64,000 nt of DNA from Apostichopus japonicus (lineage: Eukaryota > Echinodermata > Holothuroidea > Aspidochirotida > Stichopodidae): contig NC_092568.1 in NCBI RefSeq assembly GCF_037975245.1, forward strand, positions 11,989,501 through 12,053,500, read 5' to 3'. Every line of letters starts with the position of its first letter. Within the stretch, counting starts at the first letter, position 1. The notes under the pieces were generated by a model. The model worked only from the letters and a program-made list of their open reading frames with translations. It ran no database searches and had not been told where the DNA came from. Position numbers and translations under genes: made by a program. This document shows positions 21,901 through 34,738 of the stretch, one piece after another.

Positions 21901-24900
21901 GTTTCTAAATTTACTTTCATAGAAAACAAACATCTGATTTTGTGGGAACTTTAGTGCCTAAGCGTTGCACATACAACTTCACTACCAAAGTTGTATAGTC
22001 GTTAAAGACATATAATGCTATATGAAACTATCGAAAGCAGATAACAGTGCCAAAGGAGAGGAAATCTCTTCAATATATAGGACCCTCATTTAGACTAAGG
22101 TTACTGTATATTACAAACGTTCCAGCTTCCCACACATCATGAGTATTAATGACAAATGACATCATGAATATTAATGACAAATGACATCATGAATATTCGT
22201 GAAAAACGGTATCATCTTGTTTATAATAAACATTCAATCATGGATGACTAACTTCAATTGTCACATTTCTCGGTATATCTAACGCACCACTGGCAAAATG
22301 GTCATAAATATATTCAGAACACAGAGACTTTTTACCACAGACCCCATTAGCCCTCCTCGCCCCCCATCTCCACAAATTCTGGATACACAAATAAGTGACC
22401 TGCTTGAGAGGGGGGAAACAAAAGAAGTAAAGATGACTCAATCTTCACTATGCAGACATTGTAAATGTCAATGACATGTACTTACTGTTTGTGCCAAGGC
22501 TACAGCCAAACATTCACCAATACCACTGGATGCTCCTGTAATCCATACAACCTTGTCCTTAAAAACATCTGTATGTATAATGATAAAAGATGCAAGTCTG
22601 GTCAAAATTCAAACAATTTTTGTCTTAGCTAAGTAAAGGTAATAGCAGTTTGTGTTTTATCACCGTCTCCAAATATTTGTAACAAATTGTATAGTCTATC
22701 TCTTCTATGCTAGATTTACATGAACAAAATTCAGACAAGATGTTTCCAATATAATTACACAAATCACACATACACACAAAGCACAAAAGCCAGTTGGTTT
22801 TGTGATTCCTGGCAATATAATTTGTTCAAAATGCCACATAACTATCTGACTAATGTAGATCTGAAAGTGAGTTAAACTTTGTCCAAGATCTACTATTGAG
22901 AAACAGATCAGGTCAGGGAAATCCAGCAGTCTTATTTGTAGCACTCACTTGCAATGTATGCATCAACTATTTAATTCAATGATAAGGATTTTGCAATGCA
23001 GAACTTTTCTTCCAAAATGTTCACTGTCCAGAAAGAACAGTCTTCCTGTGTGGAATACAGACACACATGTTCTACGTATGGGCACATGGACATTTTGCTT
23101 TTACCAATTTTGAGCTAGAAAAGCAGCTCTACAATCACCACTTTAATAGTTGTTATTAATGAATGAGAGATACATCACATTGTTTATTCACTGTGATATA
23201 TTTTCACAACTTTCTGTCAATGCCATAGTCACCTAGTATATAATTCACAGAGAATAAGGCCAAGTTTGAGACCATTTCAGACAACCTGTTGATCCACTGA
23301 GCCAATCTGGAGACCACGCACTTGAGATAACCCATTGACCACTTGAAGCTCAGAGTGTGAAAACTGATAAGGGCCATTTGAGTGTGTTGTAATTGCCCCG
23401 CAACTCTTTGAAGCAGATTTCATTTTCTGGCTATGTATTGTAGAAGATTTTGCCCCTTCACAAAACTAAACTGAACTGAAGTCACAACCTCCACCAATAT
23501 CACTAGGGTTCACATGTACTCCACAAACTGGATCTACGTACCAAGTATGAAGTTCACAAAGGATTTCAGACTTTGACCTCTGTATCTGTTAAACTCAAGC
23601 GATCTTTGAACTTCACAGAAAAGTGCATCAATCTTGTACTCTATTATAACACAGATCCACATACCAAGTTTGGGGTTAGTCTGCCATGAACTTTTGAGTA
23701 ACAGTGTTTACAAGTCACATACACAAGCACATCAACACCATCGCATAGATTACGCACATATTCCTTACTGTATGCCTCCAGCAAGGAATACAAAATTAAC
23801 GTGCTTGTGCATTACAATGCATAACAATACATTTGGCAGGATTTAGTGGAAACATGCGCATCTATTGGAAAGTGGAGCTCAGCAGTATTTACCAATTAAC
23901 TCCCCCCCCCCTCCAACCCCCACCCCAAATTGGAAAAAAACCAGTGCTGCTCATGAGTAGTACATTTGTTGCTATGGAAAATTTCAGGTTTGTGTAGAAT
24001 TCCATGATTAGTATTAACATTTAAGTTTAACATGAGTGGAGCTGAAATTATTGTATGTGAAAGTTCATGAATGTCAGAGCCACAGTTCGACATTTTGGTT
24101 ATATATAGTCCATGAAGTGATAACATTCAATGGCACAATTTAATTCAAACCTTACAATAAATCTATAATGTTCCTTCACAACTCCTATCAAAATTTCCTT
24201 TAACTAGCTGTTTTATGATAGTCATAAAACATTATTTTACAACATATTTAAGCTTGGAGATCATAATTATAATTCTTTTGTGAAAGAAACACTTTCATCT
24301 TCTCTGCATAAAGTTGTCAATATTTTTGTCTTGAAACATTGTACAGCATTTTTGTGAAATAAGAATTTAATCATAAAATACTGTAAACAATAGCTCTGGG
24401 TACTGGTGATATACATCCTTGCAATTTTCACCTTTTGCATAGAATTTTTACCAATGACAAATAAAGTTGTGCAGGTCAACTCTTTCATAACCTGTAATTG
24501 TTGGAGTTCTTAGACTATTGCAACCTGAAAGCCATCATAAAAATTAACCCAAGAAGTCATTGAACTCCCTTATAAACAATACGGTCAATTTTCCGACAGA
24601 TCAGACCTGTACATAAATTTTTGGACGAATTTACAAAAAAAAATTAGTTTCATGGAATGTTTTCCTGCCAAATATATGAATATTTCTTCATATAACCAAA
24701 CTAAGATATCCTTCTCAAGTTTATTTCACTACCAAATGAATTGAAATTGAGAAAGCAATTAATGAATTTGATTCAATCCTTGACATTTTGTCGGGCCGGA
24801 CACTTGTCATGGTAGTACAAAATAATTGGAAACCAAATTTCAAAAATATTATCAAAATTTGGACTTTTGCTTCACTACTTAAAATAAAACTTGACTATCA

Positions 24901-25697
24901 ACAAATTTGTGAGTTACTTTGTAATGGGATTTAAAAATGGACTAGAATTGTCATATTTATCAAGTTCGACTCAAAAAGCTGCCTTAAGGAACGTTATCCT
25001 GCTGTATCATATACATGAATGTTCTTTACTACATCTTCTTCTAGACAACAATAATAATCATTTATCAATGCTTTTCATTTGCAAATGTTTCTAGAGATTC
25101 TGAACGACAGTTGAATGTAGAAAATTCATTGCGAATTTACATACATATAAAAGTGAGTCCCTTCTACAGCACCAGAATATATTATTTCTCAGACACATGT
25201 TTTGTCACAAAATGCTAGTTTCTTTTTCTTTATTTCAACTAACTCTAAGCCATTTTATCCTGTCAACCCTCTTTTGCAAAGATACATAAGATATCAATAC
25301 TTTAGTAAGAGTTTACACGTGCACAAACACTAACAAATTGGGAGGTGGATGAGGTCACCCCTATATTCACAAAAACAATTGATAATATGCTAATTAATCT
25401 TTTTAGTCTCTTGAAAATCAATACAATTTCAAATTATGTCTCTCTAACAATAGTTACTGAAACCATATAAACCCTTCCATACTGGTGGCTCAAAAGTGAA
25501 AATTTCATATTTTTACCTGGTTTTTGACCAAATTTTTCATACATCATTAATAGGACATCTCCATCTGACGCAAAGATGAAACAAATATAGAGCATGATGC
25601 CCAGGAAGAATGTTACGGTGAAATAGTACCACCAAGAATAAGTACACAGGACAGCCAGTCCAATGATACCAATGATGGGGATGCTGTAACGTTCCAT
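15920..25697 (-). CDS. DHRS7: Dehydrogenase/reductase SDR family member 7-like
   Basis: NAD(P)H-dependent short-chain dehydrogenase, probably microsomal; human DHRS7 acts on steroids and retinoids. Minus-strand exons with matching phases are 25697-25517, 22568-22486, 21390-21217, 20773-20534, 19746-19624, 17314-17133 and 16031-15920; they total 1095 nt, 364 residues (human 339). Residues 1-45 form an N-terminal membrane anchor, followed by SDGDVLL. The cofactor motif TGASSGIG is at 71-78. NNSG at 152-155 stands for the usual NNAG. Asn177, Ser204/205, Tyr218 and Lys222 (YSASK) complete the catalytic set. NICPGPV follows in exon 5, and KLKEVWIS with QYMP in exon 6. The ATG lies two bases after a splice-acceptor-like TTAG (25701-25700), so an upstream noncoding exon is likely. 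The extreme C terminus (from 15980 on) does not resemble the family, and a possible donor (CAG|GTAATT) at 15980 could lead to another exon; however an AATAAA follows at 15870. Large introns carry minisatellites and a MITE. Confidence 0.93.
16274..16647. mobile_element. Non-autonomous hAT-type MITE with 8-bp target duplication
   Basis: Element 16282-16639 (358 bp) has inverted ends: CATAGGCGTAGGAG at the left and CTCCTACGCCTATG at the right. Just inside are G-runs and C-runs that also pair. It is flanked by a perfect direct repeat AACCTGGG at 16274-16281 and 16640-16647. An 8-bp duplication is typical of hAT transposases. It carries no transposase. It sits in the last intron of DHRS7. Confidence 0.85.
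19778..19802. repeat. CA/TG microsatellite
   Basis: A (CA)n run with one CG interruption lies in the DHRS7 intron a few bases upstream (in transcript sense) of the acceptor of the exon that starts at 19746. Confidence 0.8.
19948..20515. repeat. ~180-bp tandem repeat abutting a DHRS7 exon
   Basis: Three copies of a unit containing CAGCACCTGTTACAACTA, CCTCATGCATCTGTTTGTAT, AAGAGCAACAGCAATGGGA, then a G/A-rich block and GAATTAAGAAAGCTGGAGA. Copies begin near 19960, 20148 and 20327. The last copy ends about 20 bases from the donor of the exon 20773-20534. Confidence 0.85.
21536..21548. repeat. Short TTA microsatellite
   Basis: About four TTA units in a DHRS7 intron. No function is evident. Confidence 0.6.
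22135..22200. repeat. Short tandem repeat, ~26-bp unit
   Basis: Two to three copies of a unit CATCATGAATATTAATGACAA in the DHRS7 intron between exons 2 and 3. Confidence 0.7.
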
Positions 25698-28600
25698 TTC
25701 TAAGTAAGTAAAAAAAAGGACAACTGAGAGACAATTAAAAATCAGGGTTCAACAGGTTTTACATAGTATGTGTTTGAACCACTAGTAACAAAACCAAACA
25801 AAAATTTACAAGATACTACAGTGTGGGTTCAACTTTGCATAATGAAGCAATGACATTCATGGAAGTTGCTATTGACATGCAGTTACAGTATAAATTATTA
25901 TGACACTCATGCCCAAAAACACAGATACAACTATGGTAGTCAGAATGGTTCATTATTATTGTACTCTTACTACTTTCATGTTTCACTGATATCATATACT
26001 TTATCAGTCATGGAGTCAGAATGAACACAAAAATGGAAACAATGTGAGCTAAGACATGGTCACTGAATAATTAGCCCCACCACTTCCCCACACAGTATAA
26101 CCCTGTCCCATACTTACTAGATTTCTGTCACAATCTCATGACTCAAAGTTAGTGGCATCTTCAGACATTTGGAAGTGGTGAGGAAGGTTGTTGGGGGGGG
26201 GGGGTGGGAGGGAGGGTAAATAGTACTAAGACATGGTCACTCAATAATTGGCCCCACAACTCCCCCACACAGTATAACCCTGTCCCACGCTTGTACTTGA
26301 TTTATGTCACATCCTCATGACTCAAAGTCAGTGGCATCTTCAGACATTTGGAAGTGGTGAGGAAAGGGGTGGGGGGAGGATAAAAAGTGCTAAGACATGG
26401 TCACTCAATAATTGGCCCCACCACTCCCCCACATAGTATAACCCTGTCCCACACTTTCTTGATTTCTGTCACATTCTCATAACTCAAAGTTAGTGGCATC
26501 TTCAGACATTTGGAAGTGGTGAAGAAGGGGGTGGGGGGAGGGTAAATAGTACTAAGACATGGTCACTCAATAATTGGCCCCACCACTCCCCCACATAGTA
26601 TAACCCTGTCCCACACTTTCTTGATTTCTGTCACATTCTCATAACTCAAAGTTAGTGGCATCTTCAGACATTTGGAAGTGGTGAAGAAGGGGGTGGGGGG
26701 AGGGTAAATAGTACTAAGACATGCATGGTCACTCAATAATTGGCCCCACCACTCCCACACACAGTATAACACTGTCCCATGCTTACTTAATTGATTTCTG
26801 TCACATTCTTATGACTCAAAGTCAGTGGTATCTTCAGACATTTGGAAGTGGTGAGGAAGGTTGTGGGAAGGGGGGGGGGGTGGCGGGAGGGTAAAAAGTG
26901 AAATAAGAACAACAGGGAGGAAGACACAGAATGTTCACAGAAGTTTTGTGGTTGTGAAGGTAAACATCAGTAAGTTACAGTGAGTAGAAGAAGTCAAAGA
27001 CAATTGTTTATCTAATTCCTGCCCAAAGTGTTCTCAGACAAATATATGGCAAATTTCATTTGAGAGCTAGGGCACCACATATTAGGGGAACATGTCTGTC
27101 CTCCACCCCCTCCCCCTCCCCTTGGTGACACCACTGTACAAAGTAGTATTGCTCTAAGTTGATTTCACCTCTTAAAGCAAGTAGTATTGTTTCCAACCTT
27201 AGTTATCATCTGTTACACAGATATAATTGCCACATATATGTTGCAATAAATATCAAGAAAGAAATGATCTTTTCAAACAAACGTCAAGTTCTGTAGCACT
27301 TCCAGAGCAGATTTAGGTCTACGTAGGTCTCAGTGTACCCGCGGTCCACCATGCAGCATATAAAAATTAGAGTAAGCATGTTGACTAACTTCTAGGACAA
27401 ACAGTTAATTGTATCCATTGATGTGCATGCAACTAATCAGACTTGCTACAAAATACTCTCCATAAGTGTTCACACATATCATATGAATCAGTTTTCGGAG
27501 TAAATTTAAAGAGAACCAGAATAAAGTTTGCCCCAACTTAAAAAGGAAATTTATGCAACCAGGCCAGCAAAATCATCCCGATGTTGATGAAATCCGTTTG
27601 GTAAATCTGCCTGAATGCACTACCTTCATGTATCAGACAAGATTCTACACTCATTTCATAGTGTAAGAATCCATACATGTCAACACTGAAAATGCTGGGC
27701 AATGATCTATGCACTGACCAGTGACTTTACATGACTCTATATAAATGCATGCACTGTAGCTTAATAGCCTGAATGAAAGGATTGACTTGAAAGCCTATAC
27801 AGTATATGCCAAGCTAGAGTTCCTCAACTGTTAACATTAACACCTACCTTTGTCTGTTTGTCAAGAACAATGGATCTTGGAAGGTCCAATATGTCTCCGA
27901 CCACACTTTATGTATCTTACAATATCACCATGCACACACACTACAGTGATTATCAATGGTTTATTTATATTATACCTATACATACATTGTGTAACCTGAT
28001 CCCTAATAGCAACTTTGGAAACAACCTGCAATTTGATCTTATCTTCAACTAATTGTATTGCGATCTTCCTGTATAAGCCACTAGAGTACTCTGAATTGTT
28101 TTGAAGTTTGATATAGTGAGGGTAAAAAAGTTGTGTAATCTAGTCTAAAAGTCTATAGCAAGTGATATATCAAAAACTCACCTTGCATATGGAATAATAT
28201 AGATTACTGTGAATTGGTTGGCTCAAATGTGTAGCCAATATATCTGGTTCTTTAAACTGTCATTTAAAAAGCAAAACCTACCAATTATTGGCTGCTTTAT
28301 ATAGTTTTCTTAAATTCTGTTCTTTTGTCAATGATGAGTATGCATGAACGCTATGATGGGAATGACAGTACTCAATATCTCAATATTTCATTATCCAGGT
28401 AAAAAGATGAACATATGATCCATTGGCATCACAAACCTCAGGCCAAATATATATATTAATAGAGAAAACCAGAGAAATAAGATATGACTCATAATTGACA
28501 GATAAGGAGTAAAGTTTTAGAAAATATATTGGAAGTTTCGGTCCCCCTGCGACCTTCTTCAGCAATACTTGTCAGTCAAATGAAAAGTACAAAATGTAAC

Positions 28601-30222
28601 AGTAAGTTGCAGTGATGGAATTAGAACCAACTAAACCATTACTAATTACACGAAGCGGATTAAGGAGCAAAGAACGGATTATATATGTTTGTAGAACCGA
28701 TAGTTGTTTAGGGGTCCCAAGTCTTATTTGAGGCCTGTGATGTGAGACTTAATACGAAAGATATCCAATAGATTTCTTTACGATTTACGTTCAGTAGCAG
28801 ATTTGAAGTTTGAGGCAATTAAAATACGTTTTAGGATTGTGAGAGAATGTCTATGAAGATTGAAATCATTCAACCTTCATACTTCATTACTTACATATGG
28901 CTTATGTATGGGAAATGAGGAATGTCCACAAGAACAGGGCATCCTCTCTGCTTAATGGTAAAAAAGCAAGTCACATTGAGCAGGACTGGATCAAATTGGT
29001 TTTCATATTTAGAATAACAAGGTAAAATGCTAGTGAAAAGACCTCGTGGGTCATTAATACACATTGCCTGCTGACCTAACTGTTAGTAACCAGAAATAAA
29101 CACAATAGGCTAATGCTGCCCTGGCTTTTAAATGACATTAGTGACATCCATTGTTTACAATAATTTTGTAAGAACTAGGCTATGTCTAGGCCTTATACTA
29201 AATTGAGACTTCAAGCCGCTTGGAGTTGTGATGTGAATATCTTATATTTGTGCATATAAGAAGAAAAAAGTTGGATAAGGAAATAATCATTTGAGAAAAG
29301 AAATACTTTTTGCAGTCAGAAGACGCTGGAAGAAGAGACAGTGCTGTGCTGATATAAACGAAAGTGATGGCTTCAATTTGGACGATCGACTTAAGTTTCT
29401 TGCTTCCTGAGGACGATTATCTTCGTTTATAAATAAACATACTCATAACACGCAACGGTAGTTAAATGTGAGGGTTGACAGACGACCACATACAACAGTA
29501 CTGTATACAGACGTCACAACCAGACGACAACTTGGTACAAAGTCCAATTGTAGTTTCAGTTTACTATACCAGTATATGTTTTAAACAATTTATTTATGGG
29601 ACGCTTGGAATTAAAAAGTAACGAACTTGGCTATCAACGTTATACCAATGTATAAAAAGTTAAGTATTTAAAAACAAGCTTCAATTGAAAACATCAATGA
29701 ATAAGCTAAGGTTTAAAGACTGAAAGATTATAACAAGGCTCTACAGGCTGTATATATAACACATATCATTCGAAATAAAGTTGAAAATCTATTGTCTCAT
29801 CTGGGCTACCGTAGCATCTACAAGACTAACATTCTAAGGAGGGCGACCCCAAACCCCATTTGTTATCTGCATCACCCACCCTTCCGTCCCCTTTCACAGT
29901 GTTTTGTTCCATTGACCATGGTGTAGTACACCTATCAAAGTAAGTGAGAAAACTGCACCTTAGTCAAGGGCATAGTTTAATAATTCACAAGTGGGAGGGG
30001 TGGGGTAAACGGGTTATTCAAAGAAAAGGACCTTCACCCATGTGACGATATTAGATAATACCAGGGACAGATCCAGGATTGTAGGTGTGGTCCAGGTGTC
30101 GTTGAAGCAGACTCCGATTTATGGAGGTCTAGGGGTTCTCCGTCGGAAAAAGATACCTTTTTTTAAAGATATTAACAGGAGGCAGGGGTGTGATAAGGCC
30201 CTGAGTGAGTAGGCCCTACGCA
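25698..30222. other. Upstream region of DHRS7, no coding gene recognised
   Basis: This should contain the DHRS7 promoter and any noncoding first exon, which I cannot place. It includes the minisatellite 26049-26890. The remainder shows only short unsupported reading frames. Confidence 0.5.
26049..26890. repeat. ~162-bp minisatellite
   Basis: About five copies of a unit with AAGACATGGTCACTCAATAA, a run of CCACCACTCCCCCACA, TATAACCCTGTCCCAC, GATTTCTGTCACATTCTC, GGCATCTTCAGACATTTGG and a G-rich end. Copies start near 26051, 26228, 26392, 26553 and 26714. It is upstream of DHRS7. Confidence 0.9.
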
Positions 30223-30519
30223 CACTCTTAAAACACCTGGGTCATATTCATGACCCAAACGCAGGGTCGATGGTCTTATAACCCAATTTGGGTTGTACGA
30301 TACACTAAGCTGACCTAATGCTAAGTCCGAAACTGACTTTCATCAACGAGTCAAAATAATATTGGACTAAGATTGGTCAACATATGAGTGCATCATGTCA
30401 GATCAGCCAATTAACGAACACACATTGACCGTCTGATAATATTGGCCAGGCGCGCGCGCCATAGACAAATTGGCTGTAGGACAAGTTTGCTGACAGAGCG
30501 AACATGATCAGAAGCACAG

Positions 30520-30586
30520 ATGGATGCATTTGTGAAAGATATATTAGAAAAATGGGGCTTGATGGAATGGGCTAATTCATTTTAAG
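30520..30586 (+). pseudogene. Possible SAM-like first exon with premature stop
   Basis: From an ATG at 30520 the frame reads MDAFVKDILEKWGLMEW then ANSF, the pattern of the first helix of a sterile alpha motif (SAM) domain. It is followed by TAA at 30583-30585 and then G|GTATGG, a good donor, at 30587. Removing one T from the TTTT run at 30580-30583 would read through into the donor in phase 0. The downstream exon 32546 enters in phase 0. This looks like the broken start of the orphan gene inside the transposon, but the link is inference. Confidence 0.35.
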
Positions 30587-31933
30587 GTATGGTATCATGT
30601 GCAAATATCTTTTTATATGTAATTCAATTTCAAGAAATGCTGACGTAGCATACGAAGACATAACGTAAGGCTAAGTCGGTGACTGAATTCGTAGTCGTAC
30701 TAGCCTATGGCCTAACGCTAAGCCATAACATAGGCTAGGCCTGTAAACAGTAAACAGTACACTATTGCAGTGGGCTATCTGGTTAGGCTATGTAGTTTCT
30801 TTAAAATATTGAGATGATGTATACATGTACGGAACCTCAACTAGGCTCTAGTATCTGATATACAAATCCACGATCCTGATATGAATATTAGGCCCCTAAT
30901 GGTTGAAATTGTAAAATATTCAGCTAATTAACAGAAAGTTCTGTCCAAGTTGTTAAACAGACCCGTTTAGCCTAGTCGCTGCCAGTAAGCCTAGGCTACG
31001 TACAAAAAATGCAAAGTTTTTCGATAGGCCTAGGCCTAAGAAGTAAGATGTCAATATATCCTGTAGGCCTAGGCCTATTAATAACGTTAGGATCGCCCGA
31101 GGATAGACCCATGGACTTGCAGGGAGGCCAAACATTATTCCATATTTTTACATTTGCCAAACTGTATATCTAAAATAAATATGACGATGCACAACTGCAT
31201 AAGTAAGCATTGTTGACGATGCATAATCAAGCATTGTTGTGTCAAGTTTGCTAAGTAAATATGATTAGGCCCCTAGGCTAGGCCTATTTGCGATCATGAG
31301 GATGACGGCTAGATTTGGACAGGCTAATGAGGTGTTTTTTTTTGTACACACAGGGCAGCTACTGTAGTGTGAAGCATTTGCAATATGCGTAATGTACGTA
31401 GGCCTAGTACTAGTTTAGCCTCACGTTAGGCCTAGGCCCTACTGCGTATAGTGTTATAGGCCTAACGTAAGATATGGAACAAGCACCTTGAACAAAAAAA
31501 TCATCAGAGTTTTTACCAGAATTTTAGGGTTAGGCCTAAATAACAAAAATAGCTTAGTTAAATAGCTAATGTTACATCTGATTAAGCAGTAAGTGTACTA
31601 ACATACTGTAGCTTATCAGACTACCGAAGGAAAGGCAAAGAAGACCAAAAAAGAAGCAGAACTTGGAATAAATTTACAACAATTTCATTTGAAAATTTCT
31701 TGGCAATGAAAACTTTGAATTATCATACAAAATTAACATTAGGCCTAGCCTAGAATGTTAGGCCTATGCTAGGTATATTTGGTCAAGATGTAAAAAAGAA
31801 CAGCCTGTTTTGCATATATTATGGTTGAAAATAAGTAGGTCTAGCAGATCTTATATGTTCATAGCGCTTTTTGAGCACGTTGCTATACGGTAATATTGGA
31901 ACGTATTGTTAGGTAGCCTAGGTTTATATGCAT

Positions 31934-31995
31934 TATTCGGGCCCCCGCAGTATTCGGGCCCACGCAGTATTCGGGCCCACGCAGTATTCGGGCAC
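31934..31995. repeat. 17-bp tandem repeat
   Basis: About three and a half copies of ATTCGGGCCCACGCAGT, GC-rich against an AT-rich background, inside the TIR element. The word GGGCCC makes each unit partly palindromic. Confidence 0.85.
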
Positions 31996-32545
31996 CTTGA
32001 GATACCCTACGATAAATACTTGTATATTAATTCTACAAATTAAGTATGTACAATTAAGCGGGGAGGGGGTGTTGTTGTAACAAGTAAGTAGCACAGGGTG
32101 CCTGTACACTGTGCACTTTTCAGCTAAATTGCTTCAACATTCATTGAAAATATTCAGATTATGATGCCAGCACCAGACAAACCTCAATCTATATAGGCCC
32201 TGGCATAATCGCCAGGGTTCGAAATACGTGGTAGCTCAGTAGGCTGTAGTGGAGTGTAGCCCTAGACAACCAAATATACGTTGGACTACCAGAACTGTCA
32301 GAACACTGAGTAGCAGTAGTCCGATGGGCTACCAAAATTTACCAACTTGAAAGCTATTATCTGTGATAAATTGTTTTCACCCACACTCACAATGTGTAAA
32401 TCTATTCAATAGCAATATTGTATATTGTATATATCATGAATCATCATTGTGTAAAATATTATAGGAAAAAAATGTTCACAGTCCAAGTCTGGGCACAAAA
32501 AAATGCTTTCTGTGCAGACTTGTCACATATTTCATCCTTTTTCAG

Positions 32546-34738
32546 ATTAATCTGGACTTTGAAGTCATCAAGCCAAAGTGTGGGGACAAATTGTTCCTGT
32601 TATGGACACCTGCACTCGCTAGGAACCTACTGCATTATGCTGACAAGCAAAATGGTTGGTCTCGACACCTGGGGATTGTTCAAGACAGCAGTCAACTATC
32701 AGGTAACTAAGTTGCAATAACTTAACCCAGGTAAAATGCATGTGAACTGTTTTCATGTGACACTGCCAGTGATGTGTCAGTGGGCCCCCGGTTGAGCTTC
32801 ACCTCAGTCAGGGGAAATAATGAAAATGGTGTGTATTTGGAGGAGGGGGTCAGTCAGGGGATTAAGGTGGCCAGTCAGATAACAGAAAAGTGTCAAGTAT
32901 TATGCCTGATTGCCATGTGTCAGTACACAGTGCCTCGGGTCTGGCATGGGCACAACCCTGCACAGTCAACATAGATGACATCAGATTTGTTATAAGCTAC
33001 AAATGTGTTCTATTCTCGCATCAGAATTCTGGTAATATTGTCTTGCTTCATCGACGAACATTCATTGGCCTGGCATCCACCCAACTTTGGATCACAATCA
33101 GAGATGCTGTTGTGAAATTGGTGGATTTGTAGAGCCATCAGAGATCCTATCCACACTATATAATGCATATTGTTCCACTGAAAGACATTTTTTTAACTGA
33201 TATATCATCATATATTACCACAAATGTGTTAGCTTATAACATGGGCATAATCAGTGCCTCCATGGGTGTTAAGTCTGTGAATCTTTCCCCAAGGTTCTTA
33301 TTTTCCCTCTTTACAGATGATGAGGTATGCAACATTGCACTGCAGTGCATTCCATGCATTCTACCTGTTGGGTCACAGAAGGTGAAGGGCAAAGGAAAAC
33401 GGGCTACAATTGAAGATGCCCAAACTTCATTTGTGGATTTGCAAAAGGTGAGCTGAAAGCTAAATTTGAAGTAGAAAAATTCCTTTTATTAGATCATCGT
33501 CGGTTACAGGTTCATCTAGGAAAATTGACAGACGATACAATTATGGATGAAACAGGCAAAGAGCTTGCCTTCTCTTCTCGAGCAGTGTATTGATTGGTGA
33601 GACAAGACATTCATCAATTACAATCCCACCCTGCTCCTAGAACCACCATTTTATGTTCCCATCTGAAAGACATGAACGATGCATTCAGCCACTTTCCCAA
33701 GGGGAATGGTGGAAGGGGACTATCAAGGCATCGGTCACTAATGCTCTGCAGCTGTGCCAATCAAATGCTCGAATAACCTCACCAGCCCCAGAAATTGTGA
33801 AAACATTACCCACTAGCAAGTTCTCACACAGACCACTGCACCAGGTTGCATTGTACAAACCCCACACCAAATTTATTACAGGTAGAGTTGTAACAATGAT
33901 TTCTTCATTGCAGTATACACATGATATATGAATACATATATGTATATAAATGTGAATGCAGAATATGTTGAGTGTGCAGTGGAAGAGTGTACAATCTACT
34001 TCACACCGATCAGATAGGACATTGTGGTATTCCAGGCAGTATGGTGGGATAGTATAATTGTCTTGTTAACCTTTGAACACTGTGTTCATTCATAATCAAC
34101 TGTCCAGGGTTCCTGGATGAGCCTCAAATTAACTTACAGAGGCCCAACAATTCATAATATCTGAACTAGTAAAAAAAACCTTGTTTTCAGTACAATGCAT
34201 AAAATACCTGGCACCTCTATAACCCTCTATGAAATTGTGGCACTATTCAACACTGAAGTTGTGAAATGCTAAATATTGCACATCCTTAATCAAAACAAAG
34301 ATTGCTTCTATCAATACCCCACCTTCTGGGGAGTACTACAATATATGATCCTTTCTATATGGAAGGCAGCATTTGAATAAATCTAAGAAGTTTGCTTCCA
34401 TAACCTTTTCTTTTTCATTTCAGATTGGAACCAATATTCCACACTACCTTGAAGGGGTGAAACAAAAGCAACCATTCGTTCTAGCTATTGGAAGCAGCAG
34501 GGTTAGCCCGGAACAAACTTACATGATCATAGAGAGAGAAGCCATTCCACAGGAGTCGCTGCTTAATGCCATTGATTTATGTTTTAAGTGTTTTCATGTT
34601 TTTGATATGGATTATCAGTGGCAATCATACAACACCTGGCAGTTCCTCCAGACTGTTGTATACGACATTGATGTACCTGGGAAAATGTCATTATCAGTTG
34701 TGTCATTGAAGACATATTTGAAAATCAAAAGGAAGTAG
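32546..34738 (+). CDS. Uncharacterised transposon-associated protein, C-terminal exons
   Basis: Three exons join with consistent phases: 32546-32702 (enters in phase 0, leaves in phase 1), 33317-33447 (enters in phase 1, leaves in phase 0) and 34424-34738 (stop TAG at 34736), about 200 residues. Recognisable features are LDFEVIKPK and LFLLWTPALARNLL, then KRATIEDAQTSFVD joined to GTNIPHYLEG, QPFVLAIG, FKCFHVFDMDYQ, and WQFLQTVVYDI at the end. The order 'RRATIE-AQ-SF ... G(T)-IP-YL ... QPF-L-IG ... LL-A-DLCFK-F-VFD--Y ... W-FLQ--VY' is one I recall from many uncharacterised, often SAM-bearing proteins in fish and invertebrate genomes. I know no function for it. The middle part of such proteins is missing between 30586 and 32546. 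All exons lie between the inverted repeats of the 30223-36119 element. Intron sequence 33448-34423 contains unrelated open frames that I do not include. Confidence 0.6.

Noticed and set aside
33594-33931. Open frames between the orphan-gene exons (e.g. PLSQGEWWKGTIKASV)
   Set aside because: The phases of 33447 and 34424 join directly and restore a continuous family-like sequence, so this is treated as intron.
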